Positions 9,266 to 17,021 of a stretch of DNA of 64,000 nucleotides are shown piece after piece. Source of the DNA: DAOMFB01 sp963721385 (lineage in GTDB: Bacteria; Acidobacteriota; Thermoanaerobaculia; UBA5066); NCBI GenBank assembly GCA_963721385.1, contig CAVRJB010000019.1, positions 682,001 through 746,000 of the forward strand. Reading direction: 5' to 3'. Every line of letters starts with the position of its first letter. The stretch's first letter is position 1. The position numbers and the translations under genes are program-made. The notes under the pieces are model-generated. The model searched no databases and had not been told where the DNA came from. It worked only from the letters and a program-made list of their open reading frames with translations.

Positions 9266-10075
9266 TCAGTCGTCCGAGCCCGGCTCGAATCTTTTCAGGC
9301 GCGCGGTGACGCTGCCGATCGGGAGGACGGTGCGGGCCATGACGAGGAGCCGCCGGGGGTCCTCGGAGATCCAGAGGAAGAGCTTTCCCCGGTTCTCGTC
9401 CTCGCCCGACTCTCCGAACAGGGCCGGCTGGACGCGGACCGCGACGAACGTCCCGGCCTCGGTCTCGACGGTCTCCCGCTCCTGCACGTGGACGACCAGG
9501 CGGTAGATCTTGCCCCGGGAGTACATGTCGAGCCGGAGGTCCGTCCCCGGCGTGAGGGCCCGGGTTCTCAGGTAGTAGAAGGACGAGATGATGTCCTGCA
9601 CCCGCTCGGGAAGCGCCGTCTTCTCGTCCCGCCACCTTCCCACCCGGTGCGAGAGGTCGAACTCCTCGACCTCGTCCGAGACGTAACGCCCCTCGCGCGC
9701 CCGCTTCTCGAATCGGATCGGCTGGAAATCCCGCGCGTCGACCCACGTCTCGTACCGGGTGTTCACGGGGTAGAACTTCGAGACGTAGTCGTTCGAGACG
9801 GCCTTCAGGAGGAAATGGTGGACGGGGACGCCGTCGGCCGCGGCCGTCCTCGAGGTCGCGAGCGTCATCTCGCCCCCCTCGATCTTCAGCCACGCGACCG
9901 TGTAGACGAGCTTTTCGCCCGGCGCGAACGGGACCGGATAGAGGCGGTCCTTCGGGAGGTCGCGCGGCGAGGCGAGGAGGGGAGGCTTCGGGTCGGCCGA
10001 CGGCCCGGGCCCCGCGGCGAGGAGGCCGGCGCTAAGGCAGAGCGCCCAGGCGGCGCGCGTGGTCGAGAACCTCAT
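9266..10075 (-). CDS. DUF3108 secreted/periplasmic protein
   Basis: A 269-residue protein starting at the ATG at 10075, which places a signal peptide first (MRFSTTRAAWALCLSAGLLAAG). The mature part begins with a LYPVPFAPGEKLVYTVAW segment and contains RYETWVDARDFQPIRFEKRAREG and a YFL-type region around ISSFYYLRTRALTPG, the pattern of DUF3108 proteins. These are beta-rich periplasmic proteins of unknown function, often encoded near LPS or cell-envelope genes. The start lies inside the 3' end of the heptosyltransferase gene (44-bp overlap), so a slightly later start cannot be excluded, but that would remove the signal peptide. Confidence 0.82.
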   Translation of the reverse strand: MRFSTTRAAWALCLSAGLLAAGPGPSADPKPPLLASPRDLPKDRLYPVPFAPGEKLVYTVAWLKIEGGEMTLATSRTAAADGVPVHHFLLKAVSNDYVSKFYPVNTRYETWVDARDFQPIRFEKRAREGRYVSDEVEEFDLSHRVGRWRDEKTALPERVQDIISSFYYLRTRALTPGTDLRLDMYSRGKIYRLVVHVQERETVETEAGTFVAVRVQPALFGESGEDENRGKLFLWISEDPRRLLVMARTVLPIGSVTARLKRFEPGSDD

Positions 10076-11048
10076 CGACGTCCGGTCGCGGCGACCGCGA
10101 CAGGATCTCATTGTATCGGTCGGGCGCGGCGGCGACCGAGACGCGCGGGCCGCGCGGGGCGTAGCGCCCGGGGTCCGTCGGCCCGAAGAGGGCGACGGTC
10201 GGCGTGCCCGTGGCGGCCGCGAGTTGCGTTGGCCCCGTGTCGCCACCGACGAAGAGCGCCGCGCGGGCGGCGAGCCGCGCGGCGGCCTGCGGGCCGGTGG
10301 GCGGCGCCAGAAGAGCGCCCGATGCTTCCGCGATGGCCCGGGCGCGCTTCTCCTCGCCCGGGCCCCAGAGGACGGTGGGCCTGAGCCCGCGTGACGCGAG
10401 CGCCCGCGCGAGGGCGGCGAAGCGCTCCGCGCCCCACTCCTTCGCGGGCGTTGATGCGAAGGGCTGGAGCAGCGCGAAAGGCCCGCCGGCGGCCGTGACG
10501 AACGCATCGACGGCGGCGTCGGGTGCCGCCACGAGGTGCCCGACGTCGGGCAGGGGGTCGAAGCCGCCGCGGCCGGCGACGTGCTCGGCGAGCGCCAGCA
10601 TCCGGTCGGCGACGTGCGCGCGCCCCACCGGGTCGACCCGCTCGCGCGAGGCGAAGAGGTTGACGCGCTCCGTGGCCGTCCGCCGGCCGAAGCCGACTTT
10701 CCGGGGCGCGGGGACGAGAGCGGTCACCCAGGCCGACTTGAAGAGTCCTTGCGCGTCGACGATGACGTCGGGCGCGAAGTCGCGTGCCTCGCGGAGAAAG
10801 GCACGGATCTCGCCGCGCGAGGCGACCGGCGTCCGCCGCCAGCGCCGCGTCCGCGTCGGGAGGAGGCGATCGACGTACGGCGCGCCGCGGAGGAGCGGAA
10901 GGAGGTTCTCCTCGACGGCCCAGGCGAGCTCGGCCGCCGGAAACGCGGCCTTGAGCGCCTTCGCAGCCGGGAGGCAGAAGACGACGTCGCCGAAGGCGGA
11001 AAGCCGGACGAGGAGGAGACGCCGGGGGCCGGCGGGGCGAGTGGTCAC
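10032..11048 (-). CDS. waaC: Glycosyltransferase family 9 (LPS heptosyltransferase I-like)
   Basis: A 338-residue GT9 protein starting at the GTG that overlaps the rfaE2 stop (GTGA). The N-terminal Rossmann half opens with RRLLLVRLSAFGDVVFCLPA, the GT9 acceptor loop. The C-terminal half has FVGGDTGPTQLAAATGTPTVALFG, which binds ADP-heptose in this family. It should transfer L-glycero-D-manno-heptose from ADP-heptose to Kdo2-lipid A at the cytoplasmic face. Position directly after the two ADP-heptose synthesis genes supports heptose specificity. Assignment to WaaC rather than WaaF rests on the presence of a better WaaF candidate at 46317-47351. Confidence 0.8.
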   Translation of the reverse strand: MTTRPAGPRRLLLVRLSAFGDVVFCLPAAKALKAAFPAAELAWAVEENLLPLLRGAPYVDRLLPTRTRRWRRTPVASRGEIRAFLREARDFAPDVIVDAQGLFKSAWVTALVPAPRKVGFGRRTATERVNLFASRERVDPVGRAHVADRMLALAEHVAGRGGFDPLPDVGHLVAAPDAAVDAFVTAAGGPFALLQPFASTPAKEWGAERFAALARALASRGLRPTVLWGPGEEKRARAIAEASGALLAPPTGPQAAARLAARAALFVGGDTGPTQLAAATGTPTVALFGPTDPGRYAPRGPRVSVAAAPDRYNEILSRSPRPDVDEVLDHARRLGALP

Positions 11049-11521
11049 GGGCGGCGCATCTTTTCGAGCAGGTCGGTCGTGCTGTGGTCCTTGGGGTCGC
11101 CCGCGACGGCGGTCGTCCCGCCGTACGAGCGGACGACGTCGGCCTCGGGGATCGAGTCCGGGGTGTAGTCGGTTCCCTTCACCTGCACGTGGGGCCTGAG
11201 GAGGAGGAGGAGCTCCGCGCAGGTCGGCTCGTCGAAGACGACGAGGCGGTCGACGACGTCGAGGTGCGAGAGAATCTCGAGCCGCTCGGAAAGCGGCATG
11301 AACGGGCGGCCCTCGCCCTTGAGGCGCCGGACCGACGCGTCGCCGTTGACGGCCACGACGAGGACGTCGCCGAGGGCCCGCGCGCCGGCGAGATACCGGA
11401 TGTGCCCGACGTGCAGGAGGTCGAAGCAGCCGTTCGCGAAGGCGATCCGCGTCCCCTTCTCCCGCCAGCGGCGGCATTCCCCGGCCAGCGCGGCCGCGGC
11501 GCGGATCTTCGTCGGCGACAT
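11045..11521 (-). CDS. rfaE2: D-beta-D-heptose 1-phosphate adenylyltransferase (HldE C-terminal type, stand-alone)
   Basis: A 158-residue single-domain nucleotidyltransferase of the cytidylyltransferase fold. The nucleotide-binding FANGCFDLLHVGHIRYL segment has the HxGH motif, with VNGDASVRRLKG and a VVRSYGG tail typical of RfaE domain II. It converts D-beta-D-heptose 1-phosphate and ATP to ADP-D-beta-D-heptose. The ATG overlaps the upstream kinase stop by one base (TGATG), and the gene ends in a GTGA overlap with the heptosyltransferase. A second copy of this activity is encoded by the fused hldE at 41288-42744. Confidence 0.9.
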   Translation of the reverse strand: MSPTKIRAAAALAGECRRWREKGTRIAFANGCFDLLHVGHIRYLAGARALGDVLVVAVNGDASVRRLKGEGRPFMPLSERLEILSHLDVVDRLVVFDEPTCAELLLLLRPHVQVKGTDYTPDSIPEADVVRSYGGTTAVAGDPKDHSTTDLLEKMRRP

Positions 11522-12549
11522 CAGGCGGAGAAGAGCGCGTGGTCGGACGCGATCGCTTCGGCGAGCTCGGCGGCCGAGGCCGTCGCCGTTCCCATCTTCA
11601 TGACGACGATTCCGGCGGCGACGTTGGCGAGGACCGCGGCCTCGACGGGCGAGGCGCCGGAGGCGAGGGCGAGCGAAAAAGCCGCGAGGACGGTGTCTCC
11701 CGCGCCCGTGACGTCCGCAACCTGGTCCGTGCCGTGGACCGGGATGAAGACCGGCGGGCCCTCCTTCGGGACGACGAGCATCCCGCGGCTCCCGCGCGTG
11801 GCGAGGAGAGTCGCGAGCCCGAGCGAGGCGCGCAGTGACTGCGCCGCCTCGAGGATCGCGGCGTCGCCGTCGTGCCGCGCGGCCGGGACCGCTGCCATGA
11901 GCTCCTCCTCGTTCGGTGTCGCCGCCGTGAGCCCCCGGAACCGGTCGAGCGAGAACCGGCTGTCGACCGTGACGGGCTTCCCGGGGCCTAGCGCTGCGAC
12001 GAGAGACGGGACGAGGTCCGGGCGAACGGCGCCGTAGCCGTAGTCCGACAGGAGAGCCCCGTCGGAGGGCTGGGCCGCGGCGGCGAGGTCGCGTTCGAGC
12101 GCCGTCAGGAGCGCCGCGTCGGGCTCGAAGCTGGTCTCGACGTCGATCCGCACGATCTGCTGCTTGGCGCCGGTCGGCGAGCCGCCGAGGATCCGCGTCT
12201 TCGTCGGGGTCCGGTAACCGGGGACGGTCCGGATCCGGGAGACGTCGATGCCGCGCCCCTCGAGGTCGGCGACAAGCCGCCGGCCCGCGTCGTCTGAGCC
12301 GACGACGCCGACGGGGATGGGCGTTCCTCCGAGCGCGCGGACATTCGCCACGGCGTTCGCTCCGCCGCCGGGACGGAGCTCGTCGGAGACGTGGCGGAGG
12401 ATCAGGACCGGCGCTTCCCGGCTCACGCGCTTTGGCACGCCGACGGTGAACCCGTCGGCCACCAGGTCGACGAGGGCCACGAGGCGGCGGCGCGGGAAGG
12501 CCGCGATCACCTCGAGGAGGCGCGCGCGGGTGACTCCGGGAACCGGCAT
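11521..12549 (-). CDS. rfaE1: D-beta-D-heptose 7-phosphate kinase (HldE N-terminal type, stand-alone)
   Basis: A 342-residue PfkB/ribokinase-family kinase. The RfaE signature VPKRVSREAPVLILR is present, as are the PfkB GGGANAVANVRALGG motif near the N-terminus and the catalytic DVTGAGDTVLAAFSLAL motif near the C-terminus. It phosphorylates D-heptose 7-phosphate at C1. It is the first gene of the long minus-strand run, with TAAACT 7 nt before its ATG and no ribosome site. It is divergent from the HNH gene across 49 bp that holds both predicted promoters. Sequence divergence from the fused hldE shows that the two sets are not recent duplicates. Confidence 0.88.
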   Translation of the reverse strand: MPVPGVTRARLLEVIAAFPRRRLVALVDLVADGFTVGVPKRVSREAPVLILRHVSDELRPGGGANAVANVRALGGTPIPVGVVGSDDAGRRLVADLEGRGIDVSRIRTVPGYRTPTKTRILGGSPTGAKQQIVRIDVETSFEPDAALLTALERDLAAAAQPSDGALLSDYGYGAVRPDLVPSLVAALGPGKPVTVDSRFSLDRFRGLTAATPNEEELMAAVPAARHDGDAAILEAAQSLRASLGLATLLATRGSRGMLVVPKEGPPVFIPVHGTDQVADVTGAGDTVLAAFSLALASGASPVEAAVLANVAAGIVVMKMGTATASAAELAEAIASDHALFSA

Positions 12550-12556
12550 CCCGCGG

Positions 12557-12562
12557 AGTTTA
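12557..12562 (-). promoter_or_regulatory. -10 hexamer TAAACT, 7 nt before rfaE1 ATG
   Basis: On the minus strand TAAACT is separated from the rfaE1 ATG by seven bases. It fits the window-wide TANNNT pattern of likely leaderless promoters and would drive the rfaE1-rfaE2-waaC run. Confidence 0.4.
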
Positions 12563-12586
12563 GGCCGAGCCGGGCCGCCGGAGCGC

Positions 12587-12592
12587 TATCAT
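12587..12592 (+). promoter_or_regulatory. -10 hexamer TATCAT, 6 nt before HNH gene GTG
   Basis: TATCAT followed by six bases and then GTG, with no Shine-Dalgarno sequence. The transcription start would coincide with the start codon. Confidence 0.45.
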
Positions 12593-12598
12593 CCATTC

Positions 12599-13180
12599 GT
12601 GCTCGACTCTCCGGTTCTCGTGCTGAACAAGAGCTTCGCCGCTCTGACGCTTACCGACGTCAAGCGGGGGTTCACCCTCTTCTACAAGGGGCACGTCCGG
12701 GCCGTCCTGCCGGACTACACGACCTACGCCTGGGAAGAGTGGTGCGAGGTCCCGGCCCAGCCCGACGAGGACGTCATCACGACGCCAAACATGGTCCTCC
12801 GGGTCCCGCGGGTCCTCCAGCTCCTGTCGTGTGACCGGCCGCCCCGTCCCGAGGTGAAGTTCTCGAGGCACAACATCTACATGCGCGACGGCAACCGCTG
12901 CCAGTACTGCGGCCGCCGGTTCTCCACGTCGGAGCTGTCGCTCGACCACGTCATCCCGCTCTCGCGGACCGGCCCCTCGAGCTGGGAAAACGTCGTCTGC
13001 TCGTGCCTTCCGTGCAACGTGAAAAAAGGGAATCGCCTGCCCGAGGAGGCCGGGATGAGGCTCCGCCGCGCGCCCGTGAAGCCGAAGGCGACGCCGCTGG
13101 GGCTCCTCTCCCCTCACCGGATCCACCCGACCTGGAAGAACTTCCTCGACATGGCGTACTGGAACGTCGAGCTGAAATGA
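12599..13180 (+). CDS. HNH endonuclease
   Basis: A 193-residue protein starting at a GTG. The N-terminal part (LVLNKSFAALTLTDVKRGFTLFYKG onward) is typical of stand-alone bacterial HNH proteins. The C-terminal HNH module has zinc cysteines CQYC and CLPC bracketing LDHVIPLSRTG and SSWENVV, with metal-coordinating His and Asn in place. These proteins are widespread single-domain nucleases of unclear cellular role. The predicted start is leaderless. The stop codon lies inside the first copy of the 40-nt palindromic repeat, so the last residues may have been set by the repeat's arrival. Confidence 0.88.
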   Translation: MLDSPVLVLNKSFAALTLTDVKRGFTLFYKGHVRAVLPDYTTYAWEEWCEVPAQPDEDVITTPNMVLRVPRVLQLLSCDRPPRPEVKFSRHNIYMRDGNRCQYCGRRFSTSELSLDHVIPLSRTGPSSWENVVCSCLPCNVKKGNRLPEEAGMRLRRAPVKPKATPLGLLSPHRIHPTWKNFLDMAYWNVELK

Positions 13181-13213
13181 TCTCGGGGGTTTCTCGATCC
13201 CCCCGAACCCCCC
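13174..13213. repeat. Palindromic repeat, copy 1
   Basis: A 40-nt element beginning GAAATGATCTCGGGGG and ending GATCCCCCCGAACCCCCC. It contains a five- to six-base G/C stem around a short AT-richer loop. It matches the copy at 18390-18429 over its whole length with five visible differences, and its central 25 nt (13181-13205) are identical to 18361-18385. It overlaps the stop codon of the HNH gene. Confidence 0.75.
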
Positions 13214-13453
13214 ACCTGTAGAAACGCCGGAATCTCCGGTCCAACGCTTCGAGTATTCGCGGTGCACGGAAACGTGCAGTCGAAAGCGCGCTCGCGAGTC
13301 CGTGACGTCGCCGGCCAGCCCTTTAAACCTCTAAGAAAGAAGAAGTTCTCGCGTCGTCTAGGCATCCGTCAAGCGATTGGCAGCCGAGTTGCGGTGGAGC
13401 TTCCGTCGGTCAACCCCGAACCGGCCACAGACTAAGGGGAATCGGAGGAATAG

Positions 13454-13711
13454 ATGAAGAAGACCCTCTCCACCCTGGTTGCGGTCGCGGTCCTCTCGCT
13501 CGGTTCGGCGTTCGCCGAGGAGACGAAGGCCCCGGCCAAGCCTGCGGCCGCCCCGGCTGCCGCGGCCGCCCCGGCTGCCGCTGCCCCGACCACGGCTGGT
13601 CCGTCCACCACGGCCACGTCCAAGAAGAAGAGCAAGAAGAAGAAGAAGTCCACCGCTCCGGCGGCGACGACCGCTCCGGCGGCTGCTCCCGCCGCTCCGT
13701 CCACCAAGTAA
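13454..13711 (+). CDS. Small secreted Ala/Pro/Lys-rich protein
   Basis: An 85-residue protein with a GGAGGA ribosome site close before its ATG. A clean signal peptide (MKKTLSTLVAVAVLSLGSAFA) is followed by an Ala/Pro-rich stretch, a lysine block (SKKKSKKKKK) around residues 56-65 and another Ala/Pro tail. The composition is low-complexity and strongly basic, with no recognizable domain. Export followed by binding to anionic surface or nucleic acid is conceivable but unproven. It has its own terminator immediately downstream and about 270 bp of upstream space, so it is probably monocistronic. Confidence 0.72.
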   Translation: MKKTLSTLVAVAVLSLGSAFAEETKAPAKPAAAPAAAAAPAAAAPTTAGPSTTATSKKKSKKKKKSTAPAATTAPAAAPAAPSTK

Positions 13712-13737
13712 AAAAAGACAGTCTCGAGCTTCAGGAA

Positions 13738-13768
13738 CGCCCCGGCGAAAGCCGGGGCGTTTTCTTTT
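13738..13768 (+). terminator. Rho-independent terminator
   Basis: A perfect 9-bp GC stem, CGCCCCGGC / GCCGGGGCG, around a GAAA tetraloop, followed by TTTTCTTTT. It ends the small secreted gene and abuts the 3' end of the convergent lpxL gene. Confidence 0.92.
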
Positions 13769-14661
13769 CAGTCCGGCTTCCAGCGGTTGTGAAGCCAGAG
13801 CCACTGCTCCGGGTTCTCGCGGATCATCGACTCCATGATGAGGTTCAGGCGCGCGGTCAGGGGCTCGGGCTCGCGTTCCCCGGCGGGGAGAGTCCGGACG
13901 TCGAACGGCGCGCGGTAGGTGCAGCACCAACGGGCCGGCGCGGTCCGGATGCAGGCGGCGGGGACGACGAGGGCGTCCGTGCGGTCGACGAAGCGCGCGA
14001 GCGCCGAGGTCGTCGCGGCGGGCCGGCCGAAGAAAGGGACCACGACCGCATCCGGCTTGCGGGCCCGCTGGTCGGCGAGGATCCCGATCGCGCCTCCGCG
14101 GCGGAGCACTTTCAGGATCTCGCGGGCCGCCTCCGCCTTGTGGACAATCGTATTCCCGGTCCGTTCGCGGAAGCGGCGCACCTCGCTCTCGAGAATCGGA
14201 TTGTCGAGCGGCCGACTGATGACGGTCATTGGAAAGCCGCTTGCGGCGGTGACGAGCGCCGCGTATTCCCAGCAACCGAGATGGGGCGTCAGGAAGAAGA
14301 ACCCGCGCCGCGATCCGGCAGCGGTGCGGACGTTCTCCAAACCCGCGACGTCGATCCGCGACAGGAGCGCGCCGTCCGGCTCGTCGATGGAACGGAGGAT
14401 GTCGGCCGCGAGACCGCCGAAGTGCTCGAAGACTGCCGCGGAGAGCTCTTCGATCTCGGCGGCGCTCTTCTGCGGATAGGCGAGGGCGAGATTCTCCTCG
14501 ACGAGGTGCCGGCGGCGTCGGTCCAGCGCGCGGTAGACGTGGCCGAGCCGGCGTCCGGCGGCCTCGGCGCCCTCGGGCGTCCGGCTCCGGACGAGCCCTC
14601 GCGCGAGCCGGACGAGTCCGGCCTCGGCGCGGTTGCGAACGGTCGAGCGCTCTTTCGCCAC
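13768..14661 (-). CDS. lpxL: Lipid A late acyltransferase (LpxL/HtrB family)
   Basis: A 297-residue LPLAT-family acyltransferase. The catalytic HX4D/E motif is HLGCWE, and the C-terminal NPEQWLWLHNRWKPD is the family hallmark. Such enzymes add secondary acyl chains to Kdo2-lipid A at the inner membrane. Unlike E. coli LpxL, no strong N-terminal transmembrane helix is visible. The start is a GTG one base after the lpxK stop, so it is coupled to lpxK and waaA. Which late acyl chain it adds cannot be told from sequence. Confidence 0.9.
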   Translation of the reverse strand: MAKERSTVRNRAEAGLVRLARGLVRSRTPEGAEAAGRRLGHVYRALDRRRRHLVEENLALAYPQKSAAEIEELSAAVFEHFGGLAADILRSIDEPDGALLSRIDVAGLENVRTAAGSRRGFFFLTPHLGCWEYAALVTAASGFPMTVISRPLDNPILESEVRRFRERTGNTIVHKAEAAREILKVLRRGGAIGILADQRARKPDAVVVPFFGRPAATTSALARFVDRTDALVVPAACIRTAPARWCCTYRAPFDVRTLPAGEREPEPLTARLNLIMESMIRENPEQWLWLHNRWKPD

Positions 14662-14662
14662 G

Positions 14663-15688
14663 TCAGCACGGTGGGCGCGAGAGGCGCCCGAGCAGGTCCG
14701 GCAGGAAGGAGGCGTCGGCGACCTTCATCCGGATCGAGACGCGATAGAGCGGGAGCGGACAGCGCCCTTCGAGCTTCACGGCGTCCTTGTCGGTCGTGAC
14801 GACCGCGGTCGCCCCGGCCGCCGCGGCCTTCCGCGTGATCCGGTCGAGCTGTCCCGGTCCGTAAGGGGCGTGGTCGGGAAAGGCGATCTCGGTTGCGGGA
14901 TCGATGCCGAGGGAGCGAAGAGTCGCGAAGAAGGCGTCCGGCCGCGCAACTCCCGCGACCGCGGCCAGCGTCGGTCCCGGCAGGTCGAGGCGGCGGACCG
15001 GCGCGCCCCGCGCGTCGAAGATCCCGGTCACCTCGGTCTCCGCGCGGTAGACGGGAACGCCGGGAGCGTACCGTGCCGCGAGCGTTGCCGCCGCGGCCGG
15101 ATCGGCCTGCTCGCACTTCGTCACGACGATCAGGTCGGCTCGCGCGAGAGAAGCGAGCGGCTCGCGGAGACGCCCTTCCGGGAGAAGAGCACCGCCGGCG
15201 TCCGGCGCCGTCGCGTCGAGGAGGACGACGTCGACCTTCCGTGCCAGCGCCACGTGCGAGAAGCCGTCGTCGAGAAGGAGGACGCTGGTCGCGGGCTTCA
15301 ACGCGAGCGCGCGGGCGGCGCCGCGTCTTCGGTCCCCGTCCGCGACGACGGGGACGCCGGTCAGCGCTCGGCCCAGGACGGCCGCTTCGTCGCCAGACAC
15401 GTCGACGGAGGCGAACGCGCCCAGGCCGTCCGAGACGACGACGGTGCCGCGGCTCGACCGGCGGTAGCCGCGCGTGAGGATCGCAGGTGTCAGGCCGCGG
15501 GATGCGAGCTCCTCCGCGAGCCAGAGGACGAACGGCGTCTTCCCCGTCCCGCCGGCGGCGAGGTTGCCGACCGATATCACGGGGCGGCCCGCTTCGCGGA
15601 CGCGGAAGAGCCCGCGCCGGTAGAGCGTGAGGCGGAGGGCGACCCCTGCGCCGTAGGCCGCCGCGAGGGGGCGGAGGAGGGCGTTCAC
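14663..15688 (-). CDS. lpxK: Tetraacyldisaccharide 4'-kinase
   Basis: A 341-residue P-loop kinase with the LpxK-type Walker A GGTGKTP (46-52), the LTRGYRR segment, GDEAAVL, the DDGFSH motif and VVTKCEQADP. It phosphorylates the 4' position of the tetraacyl disaccharide to make lipid IVA at the inner membrane. A short hydrophobic N-terminus fits membrane association. Its ATG overlaps the waaA stop by 4 bp (ATGA), giving the order waaA-lpxK-lpxL, a common lipid A cluster in diderms. Confidence 0.95.
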   Translation of the reverse strand: MNALLRPLAAAYGAGVALRLTLYRRGLFRVREAGRPVISVGNLAAGGTGKTPFVLWLAEELASRGLTPAILTRGYRRSSRGTVVVSDGLGAFASVDVSGDEAAVLGRALTGVPVVADGDRRRGAARALALKPATSVLLLDDGFSHVALARKVDVVLLDATAPDAGGALLPEGRLREPLASLARADLIVVTKCEQADPAAAATLAARYAPGVPVYRAETEVTGIFDARGAPVRRLDLPGPTLAAVAGVARPDAFFATLRSLGIDPATEIAFPDHAPYGPGQLDRITRKAAAAGATAVVTTDKDAVKLEGRCPLPLYRVSIRMKVADASFLPDLLGRLSRPPC

Positions 15689-16944
15689 GGGGCCTCCGGA
15701 AGGAGGCCGAGCGCGACCTCGGCGGCGCGCCGGGTCGCTCCCGCGCTCGTCTCGAAGTGCGCCGCCGCGACCTCCCGGACCCTCCGGCGGAGCGCGTCAT
15801 CCGACAGGATCCTCGCGAGCGCCGCGGCGGCCGAACCGGCGTCGGAAGCCTCGAACGTGGCGTCCGGAAGGAGCGTTTCCCGGATGTTCCGGACGGAGGG
15901 GCCGTGGACGACGCCGAGCCCCGCGCGGAGCGGCTCGAGAACGTTGTGCCCTCCCTTCGGCGCCCAGGTCCCGCCGAGGAGCGCGGCGTCCCCGCAGAGG
16001 TAGGCGCCCGCGAGCTCACCCAGCGTGTCGAGGAGGAAGACGTCGGCGCGGGGGACGGCGGGGTCGTCCGCGGAGCGGCGGACGAACGGGACGCCCGCGC
16101 GGGCGAGCCGCAGCGACACGGCGTCGAAGCTGCCCGGCCGCCGCGGCGCGAGGAGAAGCAGCGCGTCGCGGCCGCCGGCCGCGACGCGCCGGCGCGTCTC
16201 GAGGACGAGGTCGATCTCCTCGTCGGCGACGGAGCCCGCCACGACGACCGGCCGCCCGGCGGCGAGCGATTCGACGCGGTCCGCGAATGGAGGCCGTGGG
16301 GGCCTCGCGCGGTCGAGCTTCAGGTCTCCGGCCACGGAGATTCTGGAGGCCGGGATGCCGAGGTCGGCGAAGCGCGCGGCGTCCCCGGGCGTCCGTGCGG
16401 CAACGAAGGTGACGGCGTCGAGGGCTCGCGTGAAGAGCGGACGGACGAGACGCAGCCGGCGGACGGAGCGTTCCGAAAGCCGGGCGCTCACGATCAGGAC
16501 GGGAATTCCCCGCCGGCCCGCCTCCCGGAGCGCGACGGGCCAGAGCTCCGTCTCGACGAGGATCAGGAGGCGAGGCCTTGTGGCGTCGAGGAAGCGGCGG
16601 ACGGAGGACGGAAGGTCGACCGGGCAGGGCCTCAGGCGGACGGCAGGTGCCGCCGCCCCGAGCCGGCGGCGAAGGAGGGCCACGCCGCCGGGAGTCGTCG
16701 ACGTGACGAGAAGCGAGATCGACGGGCGGAGGGTTCGGAGCTCCGCGGCGAGCGTCGCCGCGACCTCGACCTCGCCGACCGAGACGGCCTGGATCCAGAT
16801 GTCGGCGGGCGTCACCTCCGGTGAGGGGAAGAGCCGTTCGCGGAGGAGCCCGGGCAGCGGCTCCGAAGCGTGAGCCGACTCGCCGAACGCGCGGCCAGCC
16901 GCCCACAACTCCCTGGATGACAAGAAGTTATCTTCGATTTCCAC
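15685..16944 (-). CDS. waaA: 3-deoxy-D-manno-octulosonic acid (Kdo) transferase
   Basis: A 419-residue GT-B transferase. The N-terminal domain has IWIQAVSVGEVEVA with the catalytic-base Glu at residue 58, followed by ILVETELWPVALREA and ISARLSERS. The C-terminal CMP-Kdo domain has VVAGSVADEEIDLVL, GGTWAPKGGHNVLEPL and the final acceptor segment. It adds Kdo to lipid IVA. The usual N-terminal membrane helix of WaaA is missing; instead the protein starts with a polar segment (MEIEDNFLSSRELW). The start is a GTG 10 nt after a TATAAT hexamer. It is divergent from the ECF sigma gene. Confidence 0.92.
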   Translation of the reverse strand: MEIEDNFLSSRELWAAGRAFGESAHASEPLPGLLRERLFPSPEVTPADIWIQAVSVGEVEVAATLAAELRTLRPSISLLVTSTTPGGVALLRRRLGAAAPAVRLRPCPVDLPSSVRRFLDATRPRLLILVETELWPVALREAGRRGIPVLIVSARLSERSVRRLRLVRPLFTRALDAVTFVAARTPGDAARFADLGIPASRISVAGDLKLDRARPPRPPFADRVESLAAGRPVVVAGSVADEEIDLVLETRRRVAAGGRDALLLLAPRRPGSFDAVSLRLARAGVPFVRRSADDPAVPRADVFLLDTLGELAGAYLCGDAALLGGTWAPKGGHNVLEPLRAGLGVVHGPSVRNIRETLLPDATFEASDAGSAAAALARILSDDALRRRVREVAAAHFETSAGATRRAAEVALGLLPEAP

Positions 16945-16954
16945 GTGCGCCGCG

Positions 16955-16960
16955 ATTATA
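16955..16960 (-). promoter_or_regulatory. -10 hexamer TATAAT upstream of waaA
   Basis: A perfect TATAAT on the minus strand, 10 nt before the waaA GTG. It overlaps TATACT on the opposite strand, so the divergent waaA and sigma-factor promoters may compete. Confidence 0.4.
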
Positions 16961-16962
16961 CT
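16957..16962 (+). promoter_or_regulatory. Possible -10 hexamer TATACT upstream of ECF sigma gene
   Basis: TATACT with a poor TCGATT at -35 (17-bp spacing). It would leave a leader of about 50 nt containing an AGGAG ribosome site before the GTG at 17022. It overlaps the waaA hexamer on the other strand, so only one of the two may be real. Confidence 0.3.
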
Positions 16963-17021
16963 GTCGGGACCCGCGCCGGGGGGCAGCTCCGGGCGGATCT
17001 TCGGTCGGGACCAGGAGCGCC

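Noticed and set aside
7286..10384. A plus-strand open frame of 1032 codons antisense to pilT, pilB and DUF3108
   Set aside because: It is a GC-rich mirror of well-conserved genes, with Asp/Arg/Leu/Val-rich low-complexity translation and no domains.
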